Origin: Bradyrhizobiaceae bacterium
Lineage (GTDB): Bacteria > Pseudomonadota > Alphaproteobacteria > Rhizobiales > Xanthobacteraceae
Assembly (NCBI GenBank): GCA_003963145.1
Contig: RXJJ01000022.1
Coordinates: 62,001-126,000 of the forward strand
Direction: 5' to 3'
DNA length: 64,000 nt
Part shown: piece after piece, positions 1 through 9,113 of the stretch
Layout of the letters: each line of letters opens with the position of its first letter
Position numbering within the stretch: the stretch's first letter is position 1
The notes under the pieces: generated by a model
What the model saw: the letters and a program-made list of their open reading frames with translations, nothing else
What the model was told of the DNA's origin: nothing
The model's database searches: none
Position numbers and translations under genes: made by a program

Positions 1-870
1 CTTACATCCCGAACCTATCAGTCGCTGCCGCGCCTGTTCGTGCTGGCCGATGGCGTTCGCCTGGAATCGATCCAGGCATGGTCGCTGGGCGCCACCGACA
101 CCATCCGCTGGCCCTTCGATGCCGAAGATATCCTGCAGCGTGTGCGCGCTTCGTTTCCGGACATCGCAGGCGGAGCCACCAGCGCAGCCCAGGCACTCGA
201 TGCCGGGATCGCTGCCGCCAACACAGTGATGGTGAAAATTTTCGAACGCCTGCCGGCGGGAACGCCGCTCACGCTTGACGATGTCATGCAGGCGGAATTG
301 AAAATCCTGAAAGCTCTGCGCCGCACGTCGCTGCGCGAATGGCTGCGTGCGATCGACAAGCACCACAACAGGACCTATCGCCATTGCCTGCAGGTGACAG
401 GCTACACCGTGGCCTTCGCTCAGCATCTTGGCATGCGCGAGGACGATCAGCGCCGCCTCACCCGCGCTGCGCTTATCCACGATGTCGGCAAGGCCTATAT
501 TCCGCTCGCGATTCTCGACAAGACCACAGCGCTCACTCCGCGCGAGGAAATCGAATTGTCGAAACATACGCAGATCGGCTTCGACGTGCTTAAAAGTCAC
601 GGCGAATTTCCGCGCGAAATGCTCGACGTCGTCCTGCATCACCACGAAATGCTCGACGGTACGGGCTACCCCGACGGGCTGAAGGGTCAGGAAATCGCCG
701 ATCTCGTGCGCATGTTAACGGTCGCCGACATGTTCACGCTGCTGGTCGAAGAGCGCCCGGACAGCCCACCAATGTCCAACGCCGATGCTTTCACGGTGCT
801 GGAAAGCCTCGCCGGCAAACTCGACATGGACATGGTGCGCGCGTTTCGCCCCGTCGCATACGGGGCGTAA
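1..870 (+). CDS. HD-GYP domain protein, probable c-di-GMP phosphodiesterase (5' end outside window)
   Basis: The reading frame is open from the first base, so the N-terminus lies upstream; an internal GTG at 40 is not needed as a start. The C-terminal half carries the HD motif HDVGK near base 480 and the signature HHEMLDGTGYP near base 640, which together define the HD-GYP family. These are metal-dependent phosphodiesterases that hydrolyse cyclic di-GMP. The visible N-terminal part (about 110 residues) resembles no catalytic domain I recognise and may be the end of a receiver-like or sensory module. All metal-ligand motifs expected in the visible part are present, so activity is plausible. 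The true length and the input domain cannot be judged from this window. Confidence 0.88.
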   Translation, partial: LTSRTYQSLPRLFVLADGVRLESIQAWSLGATDTIRWPFDAEDILQRVRASFPDIAGGATSAAQALDAGIAAANTVMVKIFERLPAGTPLTLDDVMQAELKILKALRRTSLREWLRAIDKHHNRTYRHCLQVTGYTVAFAQHLGMREDDQRRLTRAALIHDVGKAYIPLAILDKTTALTPREEIELSKHTQIGFDVLKSHGEFPREMLDVVLHHHEMLDGTGYPDGLKGQEIADLVRMLTVADMFTLLVEERPDSPPMSNADAFTVLESLAGKLDMDMVRAFRPVAYGA

Positions 871-884
871 ACAAAGCCGCTCCG

Positions 885-1136
885 CTAATTCTGAATTTTC
901 GCCTCGAGCGCTGCGATGCGCGCCTTGAGCGCTTCGTTTTCCTCGCGCGCCAGACGGGCCATGTCCTTCACCGCCTCGAACTCCTCGCGCTTGACGAGAT
1001 CGAGATCGCGGAGGATCCGCTCCGCCTGATTGCGGACGACGCCATCGACCTCGCGCTTGACGCCCTGCGCGGCGCCAGCGGCGTCGTTCATCAAGCGCGC
1101 GATTTCATCGAAAAAACGGTTGCTGGTCTGGGTCAT
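885..1136 (-). CDS. UbiK/BMFP-family accessory protein
   Basis: This is a small protein of 83 residues. The second half is a charged, heptad-like segment (residues about 45-83, rich in Glu, Ala, Arg and Leu) that should form a coiled coil, typical of the membrane fusogenic / UbiK (YqiC) family. Family members assist ubiquinone biosynthesis in Enterobacteria; that role here is inferred. I chose the ATG at 1136 because a GGAG lies 7 bases upstream; the ATG at 1142 is only 1 base from that GGAG. It is transcribed away from lgt, and the two share the 1137-1312 intergenic region. Confidence 0.75.
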   Translation of the reverse strand: MTQTSNRFFDEIARLMNDAAGAAQGVKREVDGVVRNQAERILRDLDLVKREEFEAVKDMARLAREENEALKARIAALEAKIQN

Positions 1137-1312
1137 CGTCATTCTCCGAACATGCAAGGGCCATAACACCATCTGCAGGGACAATGGGGATTACGCGGGC
1201 GCGGCGCAAGTGCAGAGCACGCCACAAGCGCCGGTCCCGCGCTTGACTTCATCGCCTTCAAACCGCCATGACGAAGATGGCTCCTTAGTGAATCTGCTCA
1301 GGATTGCATCAC

Positions 1313-2218
1313 ATGCCTGTCCCGGCCCTGTCCCTTCTCGCCGCGCATCTTCCAGTCGTGCTCCTTCCAGCCCTGCCGCTGGCGATCGCATTTCCAGTGT
1401 TCGATCCCATCGCCATTGCCATCGGCCCCATTGCCATCCGCTGGTACGCGCTGGCTTATATCGGCGGTATCGTGCTCGGCTGGATTTATGCCCGCAAGAT
1501 CATCCGCACCGGCGGCCTGTGGAGCGGTGGCAAGGCTCCCATGACGACGCTGGATTTCGACGATTTTATCCTGTGGGTGACGCTCGGCATCATTCTCGGC
1601 GGCCGTACCGGCTATGTGCTGTTCTACAATCTTGATTATTTCGCACAGCACCCGCTCGACATCTTCCAGCTCTGGAAGGGCGGCATGTCTTTCCATGGCG
1701 GATTTCTCGGCTGTGTCACGGCGGTGCTGCTGTTCGGCCGCAACCGGAATATCCCGGTGCTGTCGCTCGGCGACGTCACCTGCGCCGTCGGCCCGATCGG
1801 GCTGTTCCTTGGACGCATCGCCAATTTCATCAACAGCGAATTGTGGGGCCGTCCGGCCGATCCAAGCCTGCCTTGGGCAATGGTATTTCCAAACGGCGGC
1901 CCTCTACCACGGCACCCAAGCCAGCTCTACGAAGCGGGACTCGAAGGCGTCCTGCTTTTCATCATTCTGGCGCTCATGATCCGCGCCGGTGCATTGAAAC
2001 GTCCGGGCCTCATCATCGGAATGTTCGCAACGTGTTACGGATTCGCGCGCATCACTGGAGAATTCTTCCGCGAGCCCGATCCGCAGCTCGGATTTCTCTG
2101 GGGCGGACTGACGATGGGAATGATATTGTCGGTCCCCATGATCATCGCCGGACTGATTTTCATCTTGGCCGCACTGCGCCGCGGCCCACGAGCCGCGACA
2201 AGCCAGCAAGAGAGATGA
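1313..2218 (+). CDS. lgt: Prolipoprotein diacylglyceryl transferase
   Basis: This inner-membrane enzyme transfers diacylglycerol from phosphatidylglycerol to the lipobox cysteine of prolipoproteins, the first step of lipoprotein maturation. The protein of 301 residues has about seven hydrophobic segments. It contains the Lgt signature [15 protein letters not shown] (about residues 165-180) and the SFHGG histidine motif. The ATG at 1313 is preferred over the TTG at 1304 because AGGA sits 9 bases upstream of it. It is followed after 1 base by the methyltransferase gene, and pgeF comes next, so the three genes probably form one operon. The second lipoprotein enzyme, lspA, lies elsewhere in the window. 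Confidence 0.95.
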   Translation: MPVPALSLLAAHLPVVLLPALPLAIAFPVFDPIAIAIGPIAIRWYALAYIGGIVLGWIYARKIIRTGGLWSGGKAPMTTLDFDDFILWVTLGIILGGRTGYVLFYNLDYFAQHPLDIFQLWKGGMSFHGGFLGCVTAVLLFGRNRNIPVLSLGDVTCAVGPIGLFLGRIANFINSELWGRPADPSLPWAMVFPNGGPLPRHPSQLYEAGLEGVLLFIILALMIRAGALKRPGLIIGMFATCYGFARITGEFFREPDPQLGFLWGGLTMGMILSVPMIIAGLIFILAALRRGPRAATSQQER

Positions 2219-2219
2219 T

Positions 2220-3341
2220 TTGAAAACCTATCCGCCGCTTGAAACCCATATCCGTGAACTGATCGCCGCGACCGGGCCGCTGCCGGTCTCGCGCTACATG
2301 GAATTGTGCCTCACGCATCCCGAGTTCGGCTATTACGTGACGCGCGATCCGCTCGGCCGGCAGGGCGATTTCATCACCGCCCCAGAAGTCAGCCAGATGT
2401 TCGGTGAACTGATCGGACTGTGGGCGGCATCGGTGTGGAACGCGATGGGCTCGCCGCCGAAGGTGCAACTCATCGAGCTAGGTCCCGGACGCGGCACCCT
2501 GATGGCCGATGCGCTGCGGGCGCTGCGCATTCTGCCGGCGTTTCGTGACGCCATCGAAGTGCATCTCGTCGAGATCAGTCCCTCGCTGCGCGCCGTGCAA
2601 CGCGATACGCTGGCGAATGAAAGCGTGCAATGGCACGACCGCCTTGCGGATATTCCGCCAGGACCGGCGATCGTCCTCGCCAATGAATATTTCGACGTGC
2701 TGCCGATCCATCAGGCGGTCAGAACCGAGGCCGGCTGGTGCGAGCGGCTTGTCGGAGTGGATGACGACATTTTCGTTTTTACCACGGCAAAAGAGCCGAT
2801 ACCCCGCTTCGAGGTTTTGTTGCCGCCGCAGGTCCGCGCGGCTCCGAAAGGCGCGATCTTTGAATGGCGTCCGGCAACTGAAATCATGGGGCTGGCGCGG
2901 CGTCTGCGCGATCACGGCGGTGCCGCGCTGATTATCGATTACGGCCATGTCCGCAGCGATGCCGGCGATACGTTTCAGGCGGTCGCCAAGCACAATTTCG
3001 CCAATCCGCTGAAATCGCCGGGGACATCCGACGTGACAGCGCATGTCGATTTTCAGGCCCTCGGGCAGGCGGCCGAAAGCATCGGGGCCAGGATTCACGG
3101 CCCCGTGGAACAGGGCGTTTTCCTCAACAGGCTCGGAATCGACACCCGCGCCCAGGCGCTCATCAAGAATTCGAATTCGCAGACCGCCGGCGAGATCGCG
3201 TCGGCACTGAAGCGGCTTGTCGGCAGCGGACACAAGGGCATGGGCGCGTTGTTCAAGGTGCTCGGCGTTTCGCATCCGTCGATCCCCGAACTTGCCGCGC
3301 TGTCGGATCATCCTGCCACAACCGGCGCAGCAGCATCGTGA
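2220..3341 (+). CDS. MidA/NDUFAF7-type SAM-dependent methyltransferase (COG1565)
   Basis: The protein of 373 residues starts with TTG, 1 base after the lgt stop, behind a GAGAG sequence. It has the family N-terminus (PLPVSRYMELCLTHPEFGYY), the conserved segment GDFITAPEVSQMFGELIG, a glycine-rich SAM-binding loop ELGPGRGT near residue 85 and the later LANEYFDVLPIHQ motif. The mitochondrial homologue NDUFAF7 dimethylates an arginine of complex I subunit NDUFS2. A similar role for the bacterial protein is inference. The stop codon overlaps the GTG start of pgeF, which suggests translational coupling. Confidence 0.88.
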   Translation: MKTYPPLETHIRELIAATGPLPVSRYMELCLTHPEFGYYVTRDPLGRQGDFITAPEVSQMFGELIGLWAASVWNAMGSPPKVQLIELGPGRGTLMADALRALRILPAFRDAIEVHLVEISPSLRAVQRDTLANESVQWHDRLADIPPGPAIVLANEYFDVLPIHQAVRTEAGWCERLVGVDDDIFVFTTAKEPIPRFEVLLPPQVRAAPKGAIFEWRPATEIMGLARRLRDHGGAALIIDYGHVRSDAGDTFQAVAKHNFANPLKSPGTSDVTAHVDFQALGQAAESIGARIHGPVEQGVFLNRLGIDTRAQALIKNSNSQTAGEIASALKRLVGSGHKGMGALFKVLGVSHPSIPELAALSDHPATTGAAAS

Positions 3342-4105
3342 AGGTCACATCCACGAAACTTTCGGGTTTGCCCGGTATCCGCCACGCCTTCTTCACGCGC
3401 GAGGGCGGTGTTTCGGAGGGCATTTACGAAAGCCTCAATGGCGGGCTCGGCTCCAGCGACGACCCGGAGCGCGTTGACGAGAACCGGCGCCGCATGGCGC
3501 GCGCGCTCGATGTTACGCCGGCGCAATTTCTGACCGTGTTTCAAATCCATTCGCCCGATGTCGCGGTCGCGACAGAGCCGTGGAATACCGAACAGCGCCC
3601 ACGCGCAGATGCGATGGTGACGAAAATCCCCGGCCTCGCCCTCGGCGTCACCGCGGCAGATTGCGGCCCCATCCTGTTTGCCGATCCGCAGGCCCGCGTG
3701 ATCGGCGCCGCGCACGCGGGCTGGAAGGGCGCAATCGGCGGCGTGCTGGAAGCGACCATCGCCGCGATGGAAAAACTTGGCGCGGCGCGGACCAATATGA
3801 CCGCCGCCATCGGTCCATTGATCCGTCAGCGCAGCTATGAAGTCGGCGCCGAGTTCGTGGCTCGTTTCAACGAGAGCGACCCCGCCAATGCACGTTTCTT
3901 CATCGCATCTTCCCGCGCTGGGCATGCGATGTTCGATCTTGCGGGATATATTCATGCGCGGTTGACGCGCGCCGGTATTGCGACCGTCGATGACGTCGAT
4001 TTATGCACGTATGCTGATCCGCGCTTCTTCAGTTACCGCCGCTCGGTACATCGCGCGGAGCCGGATTATGGCCGCAACATCCACGCGATTGTGCTCGACG
4101 GCTAA
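3338..4105 (+). CDS. pgeF: Peptidoglycan editing factor PgeF (laccase domain, YfiH/DUF152)
   Basis: The 255-residue protein is a full-length member of the multicopper-laccase-like YfiH family. The Zn/Cu ligand motifs are visible: His in FQIHSPDV, Cys in TAADCGPILF and His in AAHAGWKG. The C-terminus FFSYRRSVHRAEPDYGRN is also typical. In E. coli the protein removes wrongly incorporated L-serine from UDP-MurNAc peptides; homologues also show adenosine deaminase or phosphorylase activity. It starts at a GTG whose GTGA overlaps the previous stop by 4 bases. It is the last gene of the lgt operon. Confidence 0.92.
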   Translation: MKVTSTKLSGLPGIRHAFFTREGGVSEGIYESLNGGLGSSDDPERVDENRRRMARALDVTPAQFLTVFQIHSPDVAVATEPWNTEQRPRADAMVTKIPGLALGVTAADCGPILFADPQARVIGAAHAGWKGAIGGVLEATIAAMEKLGAARTNMTAAIGPLIRQRSYEVGAEFVARFNESDPANARFFIASSRAGHAMFDLAGYIHARLTRAGIATVDDVDLCTYADPRFFSYRRSVHRAEPDYGRNIHAIVLDG

Positions 4106-4185
4106 ACTCCTGCCCTAGACGTTAATGCATTTTAACGATATCGCTGTCCCAACAGGGTTTGCGTATTGGGGCAACGACCTCATCC

Positions 4186-4824
4186 ATGACAGCATCGGCC
4201 ATTTCAAATGGTTGGCTCAAGCTGCGCGTTCTTCGCGCCGGTATTGTGCTGTGTGCGATGGGCCTCACCGGCTGCACCGTGAACGGGCCAAGTCCCATGG
4301 CCAGTTCGTCATCGAATGCTTTCGCCTCGGTGGCCTTCGGTCCGACGGTCGCTTTCGAATCCGTCGACGGACCGCCGCCGCAGGTGTTCGACCGCCTTTT
4401 GCGCACGCTGCAAGCTGAATCTGCGAGCGCGGGTTTCAGCGTCGTGTCGCGCGAAGCCACGGCATCCTACCGGGTCCGCAGTTATCTGTCCGCGCAAGTC
4501 AGCCGGCGCGGCACTACGGTCATTGCATGGGTTTGGGACGTCTATGACCGCGACCAGCGGCGCGCGCTTCGCCTCAGCGGTGAAGAACCCGCCGGCAGGG
4601 CGGGTAAGGATGCGTGGGCGGCGGCGGACGACCAGGTGCTGCAGCGGATTTCGCAGGCCGGGGTACGCGGCTTGTCGAGCCTCATCAATGGAACCCTTCC
4701 TCGTCAGGATCAGGAGCCTGTGCCAGCGCCATCTCCGGGGAGCGGCCCGGCGATCGCATCCGCCAAGGACAGCACGCCGTCATCGTCCGCCGCCACCTCC
4801 GCGCTCGCTTTCAGCGCCCGTTAA
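4186..4824 (+). CDS. Putative lipoprotein of unknown function
   Basis: The N-terminus is a lipoprotein signal: basic residues, the hydrophobic run RAGIVLCAMGLTGC, then a lipobox cysteine at residue 30 (counting from the ATG at 4186). A TTG at 4159 would add 9 residues; neither start has a convincing Shine-Dalgarno sequence. The mature part of about 180 residues has a mixed alpha/beta look through WVWDVYDRDQRRALRLSGEE and a Pro/Ser/Ala-rich tail (QEPVPAPSPGSGPAIASAKD). I do not recognise a functional family. It lies between pgeF and prs and would be a substrate of Lgt. Confidence 0.72.
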   Translation: MTASAISNGWLKLRVLRAGIVLCAMGLTGCTVNGPSPMASSSSNAFASVAFGPTVAFESVDGPPPQVFDRLLRTLQAESASAGFSVVSREATASYRVRSYLSAQVSRRGTTVIAWVWDVYDRDQRRALRLSGEEPAGRAGKDAWAAADDQVLQRISQAGVRGLSSLINGTLPRQDQEPVPAPSPGSGPAIASAKDSTPSSSAATSALAFSAR

Positions 4825-4993
4825 GGTCCTCGAAACAACGATCCTGCGGTTTTGGCAGGAAAACCGGCTTGCTTGTATTGCCAGCGGCGGCGCGGACTTG
4901 TTATGACCTCGCACGAGATGGAACCTGAAGTGACCTGTTTCCGAGGCGTCTGATATGTTGACGAGCGTATCCACGGAGTCGCGGGGAAAACCG

Positions 4994-5947
4994 GTGACGG
5001 CAAAAAACGGCTCGATCAAACTGGTCGCCGGTAATTCGAATCCGGTCCTCTCCGAGGCCATCTCGTCCTGCCTCAATCTGCCGCTGACCAAGGCCATCGT
5101 CCGGCGCTTCGCCGACATGGAAGTATTCGTCGAGATTCAGGAAAATGTACGCGGCTCGGACGTGTTCGTCCTTCAGTCGACATCGTATCCCGCCAACGAT
5201 CATTTGATGGAGTTGCTCATCATCATCGATGCACTGCGCCGGGCTTCCGCGCGCCGCATCACGGCGGTGATTCCGTATTTCGGTTATGCAAGGCAGGATC
5301 GCAAGGCGGGCCCGCGCACGCCGATCTCGGCCAAGCTGGTCGCCAACCTCATCACTCATGCCGGGGCCGACCGCGTGATGACTCTCGATCTTCACGCCGG
5401 TCAGATCCAGGGCTTCTTCGATATTCCGACCGACAATCTCTATGCCTCGCCGGTCATGGTGCGCGACATCAAGGAACGATTTGACCTTGCCAACGTCATG
5501 GTCGTCTCGCCCGACGTTGGCGGCGTGGTCCGCGCCCGCGGACTCGCCAAACGCATCAACGCTCCGCTGGCCATCATCGACAAGCGCCGCGAGCGCGCCG
5601 GCGAGTCCGAGGTCATGAACGTGATCGGCGATGCTGCAGGCTACACCTGCATTCTTGTGGACGACATTGTTGACTCAGGCGGCACGCTGGTGAACGCCGC
5701 CGACGCCCTGCTCGCCAACGGTGCGAAGGACGTTTACGCCTACATTACCCATGGCGTGCTCTCGGGCGGCGCGGTGGCGCGCATCACCTCGTCCAAGCTG
5801 AAAGAGCTGGTCATCACCGACTCGATCCAGCCGACCCAGGCCGTGCTCGACGCCCACAATATCCGCGTGCTGTCGATCTCCAATCTGATCGGCGAGGCCA
5901 TCGGCCGCACCGCCGCCGAGGAATCGGTCTCCAGCCTGTTCGACTGA
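4994..5947 (+). CDS. prs: Ribose-phosphate pyrophosphokinase (PRPP synthetase)
   Basis: The enzyme makes PRPP from ribose 5-phosphate and ATP for purine, pyrimidine, histidine (hisG here), tryptophan and NAD synthesis. Motifs are complete: [10 protein letters not shown], the catalytic flexible loop [21 protein letters not shown] and the PRPP-binding loop [12 protein letters not shown] prefer the GTG at 4994 (317 residues) because family members begin at [14 protein letters not shown]; a GGGGA lies 6 bases upstream. An ATG at 4955 with a GAGG 8 bases upstream would add 13 residues and cannot be excluded. The gene appears to be transcribed alone. Confidence 0.96.
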   Translation: MTAKNGSIKLVAGNSNPVLSEAISSCLNLPLTKAIVRRFADMEVFVEIQENVRGSDVFVLQSTSYPANDHLMELLIIIDALRRASARRITAVIPYFGYARQDRKAGPRTPISAKLVANLITHAGADRVMTLDLHAGQIQGFFDIPTDNLYASPVMVRDIKERFDLANVMVVSPDVGGVVRARGLAKRINAPLAIIDKRRERAGESEVMNVIGDAAGYTCILVDDIVDSGGTLVNAADALLANGAKDVYAYITHGVLSGGAVARITSSKLKELVITDSIQPTQAVLDAHNIRVLSISNLIGEAIGRTAAEESVSSLFD

Positions 5948-6308
5948 TTTGTTTCAGCCTTCGCGCTCATTTTAGTCCGACGCAACAGACTCGCACTGCG
6001 CGAAACGACCACGCTGGACTCCTTTTGCGCGCATTTGATTCCGATTTGTTCTCACCCAAAGTAGCTCCGGCATTTCATTCCCCGCATAAACCCATGACGC
6101 GACTCAAGAATTGCTTTTGCGTGTGAGCAAGGCGCGAAAGAGCACCCAACCTGTTGATGAATCAGAAATTCATCCGCAATGCCTGTGGAATGCACACCTG
6201 TGCCGTTGCGCGTGCGCCGCAAATCACTGATCAATCGAGCCGTAGCGAATTCGATCCGATCGGCAGTTCCTGCGTACGCAAAATCCCTTTCACGGCACAG
6301 GACTATTC
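5948..6308. other. Intergenic region between prs and the YbjN gene, no gene seen
   Basis: This stretch of 361 bases holds no reading frame that looks coding, no tRNA-like fold and no clear stem-loop followed by a T-tract. It should carry the end of the prs transcript and the promoter of the YbjN-domain gene, but I cannot mark either. GC content is lower than in the flanking genes. Confidence 0.5.
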
Positions 6309-6809
6309 ATGTCCCTCTTGGACATCACCAGCGATTCCCGGACCAACCCGCTTTCTGTTGTCGAGGACATCGCAACCTCCAACGATCTGACTTTCGAACG
6401 TTCGGGGGAGGACGAGGTCACCATCGTCTCCAAGGGACGGTTCGCGGACTATCAGGTGTCTTTCACCTGGATGGCGGAGATCGACGCGCTGCATCTGGCC
6501 TGCGCGTTCGATCTGAAAATTCCCGAAGCGCGGCGATCCGAAGTGCAAAAGCTGATCGCTGCAATCAACGAACAGCTCTGGCTCGGGCATTTCGACGTCT
6601 GGACACAATCCGGGTTGGTAATGTATCGGCAGGCACTGCCGCTACCCGGAGGAATGTCAGCCTCAAACACGCAATGCGAAACCATGTTCGACACCGCTGT
6701 TATGAGCTGCGAACGTTATTTTCCTGCCTTTCAGTTTGTCGTGTGGGCAGGGAAATCAGCCGAAGAGGCGATGGCGGCCGCGATGTTTGATACCGCAGGC
6801 GAGGCGTAG
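6309..6809 (+). CDS. YbjN domain-containing protein
   Basis: The 166-residue protein matches the alphaproteobacterial YbjN family (NPLSVVEDIATSNDLTFERSGEDEV at the start, then alternating beta strands, WLGHFDVWTQSGLVMYRQALP, and a C-terminal helix AGKSAEEAMAAAMFDTAGEA). YbjN proteins have a fold like type III secretion chaperones and no catalytic residues; in enterobacteria they affect motility and stress responses. A role here is not known. AGGA lies 6 bases before the ATG. proC follows after a short gap holding a degenerate palindromic repeat. Confidence 0.88.
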   Translation: MSLLDITSDSRTNPLSVVEDIATSNDLTFERSGEDEVTIVSKGRFADYQVSFTWMAEIDALHLACAFDLKIPEARRSEVQKLIAAINEQLWLGHFDVWTQSGLVMYRQALPLPGGMSASNTQCETMFDTAVMSCERYFPAFQFVVWAGKSAEEAMAAAMFDTAGEA

Positions 6810-6811
6810 CT

Positions 6812-6851
6812 CCGTCATCCTCACGCTCGGACTTGACCGCGGGCATCCATC
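6812..6851. repeat. Degenerate intergenic palindromic repeat remnant
   Basis: The sequence TCCGTCATCC..CGGACTTGACCGCGGGCATCCATCG resembles a decayed copy of the palindromic intergenic repeat seen intact at 62533-62567 (shared core CGGACTTGA, then a GGGCAT arm). The two arms pair only partly here. Such repeats are scattered between genes in Bradyrhizobiaceae genomes. The assignment rests on similarity by eye only. Confidence 0.4.
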
Positions 6852-6893
6852 GAAACAAAAGTAAAAGCCGGAAGATGGATGACGAGGCGATCG

Positions 6894-7724
6894 ATGAGTA
6901 TGCCCTCCGATCTGGACGTTCTGAAAAGCCTGTCCGGCTCAATCGTTTTGGCAGGCGCCGGAAAGATGGGCGGAGCCATGCTGTCAGGATGGATCGGACA
7001 AGGAGTCGATCTTTCGAAGGTCGTCGTGCTTGATCCCGCGCCCTCGCAGGAAATCAGCAGTCTTGAGGCAAAGGGTGTCCGGCTCAACCCCAAAGCCGTA
7101 ACCGACGCCGCCGTTCTTGTGGTCGCGGTGAAGCCGCAAATGTTTATCGAGGTTGCCCCCCGGCTGAAGACTCTTACCTCGTCGTCGACACTGGTTCTTT
7201 CCATCATGGCCGGTATCCCGATCACGAAAATCTCCGAGACTTGCGGCGGCAAGATTATTCGCGCGATGCCGAACACCCCCGCCGCCATCGGGCGCGGCGT
7301 TACCGTCGCCGTTGCAGCCGAAGACGTCCCTCAGACGCAGCGCGACATTGCCGATGCCCTGCTGCGCGCAACCGGACGTGTTGAATGGATCGACGACGAA
7401 TCTCTCATGGACGCGGTCACCGCCGTGTCGGGCTCGGGTCCTGCCTACGTCTTTCTGCTGGCCGAAGAGCTTGCCCGCGCCGGCGTCAAAGCAGGTCTGG
7501 CTCCTGACCTTGCAGCACGGCTCGCGCGCGAGACGATCGCAGGCGCCGGCGAACTATTGCACCGCTCCGAGCTTGCGAGTGATGTGCTGCGCCAGAATGT
7601 CACCTCTCCCGGCGGCACCACTGCCGCAGCGCTTGCAGTTCTGATGGGCGACGATGGATTCAAATCGTTACTTGAACGTGCCGTGACGGCTGCGGCAAAA
7701 CGCTCGAGAGAACTGGCGAACTAG
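6894..7724 (+). CDS. proC: Pyrroline-5-carboxylate reductase
   Basis: The enzyme performs the last step of proline synthesis, reducing 1-pyrroline-5-carboxylate with NAD(P)H. It shows the Rossmann start IVLAGAGKMGGAML, the segment IIRAMPNTPAAIGRG, and the C-terminal family signature SGSGPAYVFLLAEELARAGVKAGL followed by NVTSPGGTTAAAL. Three in-frame ATGs (6879, 6894, 6900) are possible; 6894 has GAGGCG 5 bases upstream and is preferred. The gene is convergent with the sensor kinase gene, whose stop lies at the next base. Confidence 0.95.
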   Translation: MSMPSDLDVLKSLSGSIVLAGAGKMGGAMLSGWIGQGVDLSKVVVLDPAPSQEISSLEAKGVRLNPKAVTDAAVLVVAVKPQMFIEVAPRLKTLTSSSTLVLSIMAGIPITKISETCGGKIIRAMPNTPAAIGRGVTVAVAAEDVPQTQRDIADALLRATGRVEWIDDESLMDAVTAVSGSGPAYVFLLAEELARAGVKAGLAPDLAARLARETIAGAGELLHRSELASDVLRQNVTSPGGTTAAALAVLMGDDGFKSLLERAVTAAAKRSRELAN

Positions 7725-9113
7725 CTAGACGGGAACGCGCACCGCTGCGCGCAGTCCCCCCATCGGGCTCTCGGCCAGCGTGATATCGCCGCCATGCGAA
7801 CGCGCGATGTCGCGTGCGATGGCAAGACCGAGCCCCGTTCCGCCCTCATCCTGATTGCGCGCGCCATCCAGCCGCAGAAACGGCTTGAACACCTCCTCGC
7901 GCATCGACAGCGGAATGCCGGGCCCGTCATCGTCGATCGTCACGGTCAGCCAGCGGTGATCGCGATGCCCCGTGATCGCGATGGTGTTGGCATAACGCGC
8001 GGCATTGGACACAAGATTGGCAAGACATCGCTTGAATGACGCAGGCTTGACTGTCACGACAGGCAAGCCCTGGAAATTTACAGTCGCGGTATGGCCGTGG
8101 CGCTCGGCGTCGCTGCGCAATTCCTCCAGCGCCTGCGACATGTCCGTCGGGCGCGCCTGTTCGCCGCTGTCGCCGCGCGCGAAGGACAGATAAGCCTCCA
8201 GCATCGCACTCATCTCGTCGACATCCCTGCGCATGCCTTCGACTTCGGGACTGTCGCCGATCAGTTCCAGTTCGAGCTTGAAGCGGGTGAGAATCGTCCG
8301 CAGGTCGTGCGACACGCCGGCCAGCATCGCCGTGCGCTGCTCGATGCTGCGCTCGATGCGCCGCTTCATTTCGATGAAGGCCTGCGCCGCACGCCTTACT
8401 TCGCGAGCGCCGCGCGGCCGGAAATCCGGCACCTCGCGGCCCTTGCCGAAATTCTCCGCCGCGTCGGCGAGACGCAGGATGGGCTTGATCTGGTTGCGCA
8501 GAAAAAGCACCGCGACGATGAGCAGGATGACGGACGTTCCGACCATCCAGAACAGGAAAATTTCAGAATTCGACGCATAGGCCGCGCTGCGCTGGGCATA
8601 GATGCGCATCACCGTGTCGTCGAGCTTGATCCGGATCTCGACGAGATTGGACCGCCCTACGGTATCGATCCAGAAAGGCCGCCCGATCTGCCGACTGAGC
8701 TGCCGAGACAGACTTTGATCGAGGAGCGAGAAGAAAGGCTTCGGTCCTGGCGGGGGCATGTCATTCGGAGGCAGAAAGTCGACGACAAGGTTAAGCCTGT
8801 TCTGCGCGATATTGCGGATCAGAAGCCGATCCTTGTCCTGCGGATACTGCTTGTAGACATCGATCAGGGCGGCAATGTCCTGCACCACTCCGGCCGAAAG
8901 GCGGCGAGTCACCGTGTTCCAATGCCGCTCCATGAACACGAACGCCACCACCGATTGCAACACCACCATCGGCACGATGATGATAAGCAGGGCGCGCGCA
9001 TAAAGCCCCTTGGGCATCAGTTGGTTGAACGTGCGGCCGAGCCAGCCGTGAAAGTCCGAAACGCGCCGCGAGGCTGTGCGGATGAATGTCAGGCTGCTGT
9101 CGAGCGTACTCAC
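7725..9113 (-). CDS. EnvZ-type sensor histidine kinase
   Basis: The 462-residue membrane kinase has a first transmembrane segment at about residues 40-61, a periplasmic domain of about 120 residues, a second membrane segment near 187-206, a HAMP linker, the phospho-acceptor box AGVSHDLRTILTRF with His at about 269, and an HATPase domain with LVSNAARYA (N box), DDDGPGIP (G1) and GGTGLGLAIARDIARSHGG (G2). The layout is that of EnvZ-type osmosensor or envelope-stress kinases. It starts with GTG overlapping the stop of the response regulator gene by 4 bases, so the two are translated together. The signal sensed is unknown. Confidence 0.94.
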   Translation of the reverse strand: MSTLDSSLTFIRTASRRVSDFHGWLGRTFNQLMPKGLYARALLIIIVPMVVLQSVVAFVFMERHWNTVTRRLSAGVVQDIAALIDVYKQYPQDKDRLLIRNIAQNRLNLVVDFLPPNDMPPPGPKPFFSLLDQSLSRQLSRQIGRPFWIDTVGRSNLVEIRIKLDDTVMRIYAQRSAAYASNSEIFLFWMVGTSVILLIVAVLFLRNQIKPILRLADAAENFGKGREVPDFRPRGAREVRRAAQAFIEMKRRIERSIEQRTAMLAGVSHDLRTILTRFKLELELIGDSPEVEGMRRDVDEMSAMLEAYLSFARGDSGEQARPTDMSQALEELRSDAERHGHTATVNFQGLPVVTVKPASFKRCLANLVSNAARYANTIAITGHRDHRWLTVTIDDDGPGIPLSMREEVFKPFLRLDGARNQDEGGTGLGLAIARDIARSHGGDITLAESPMGGLRAAVRVPV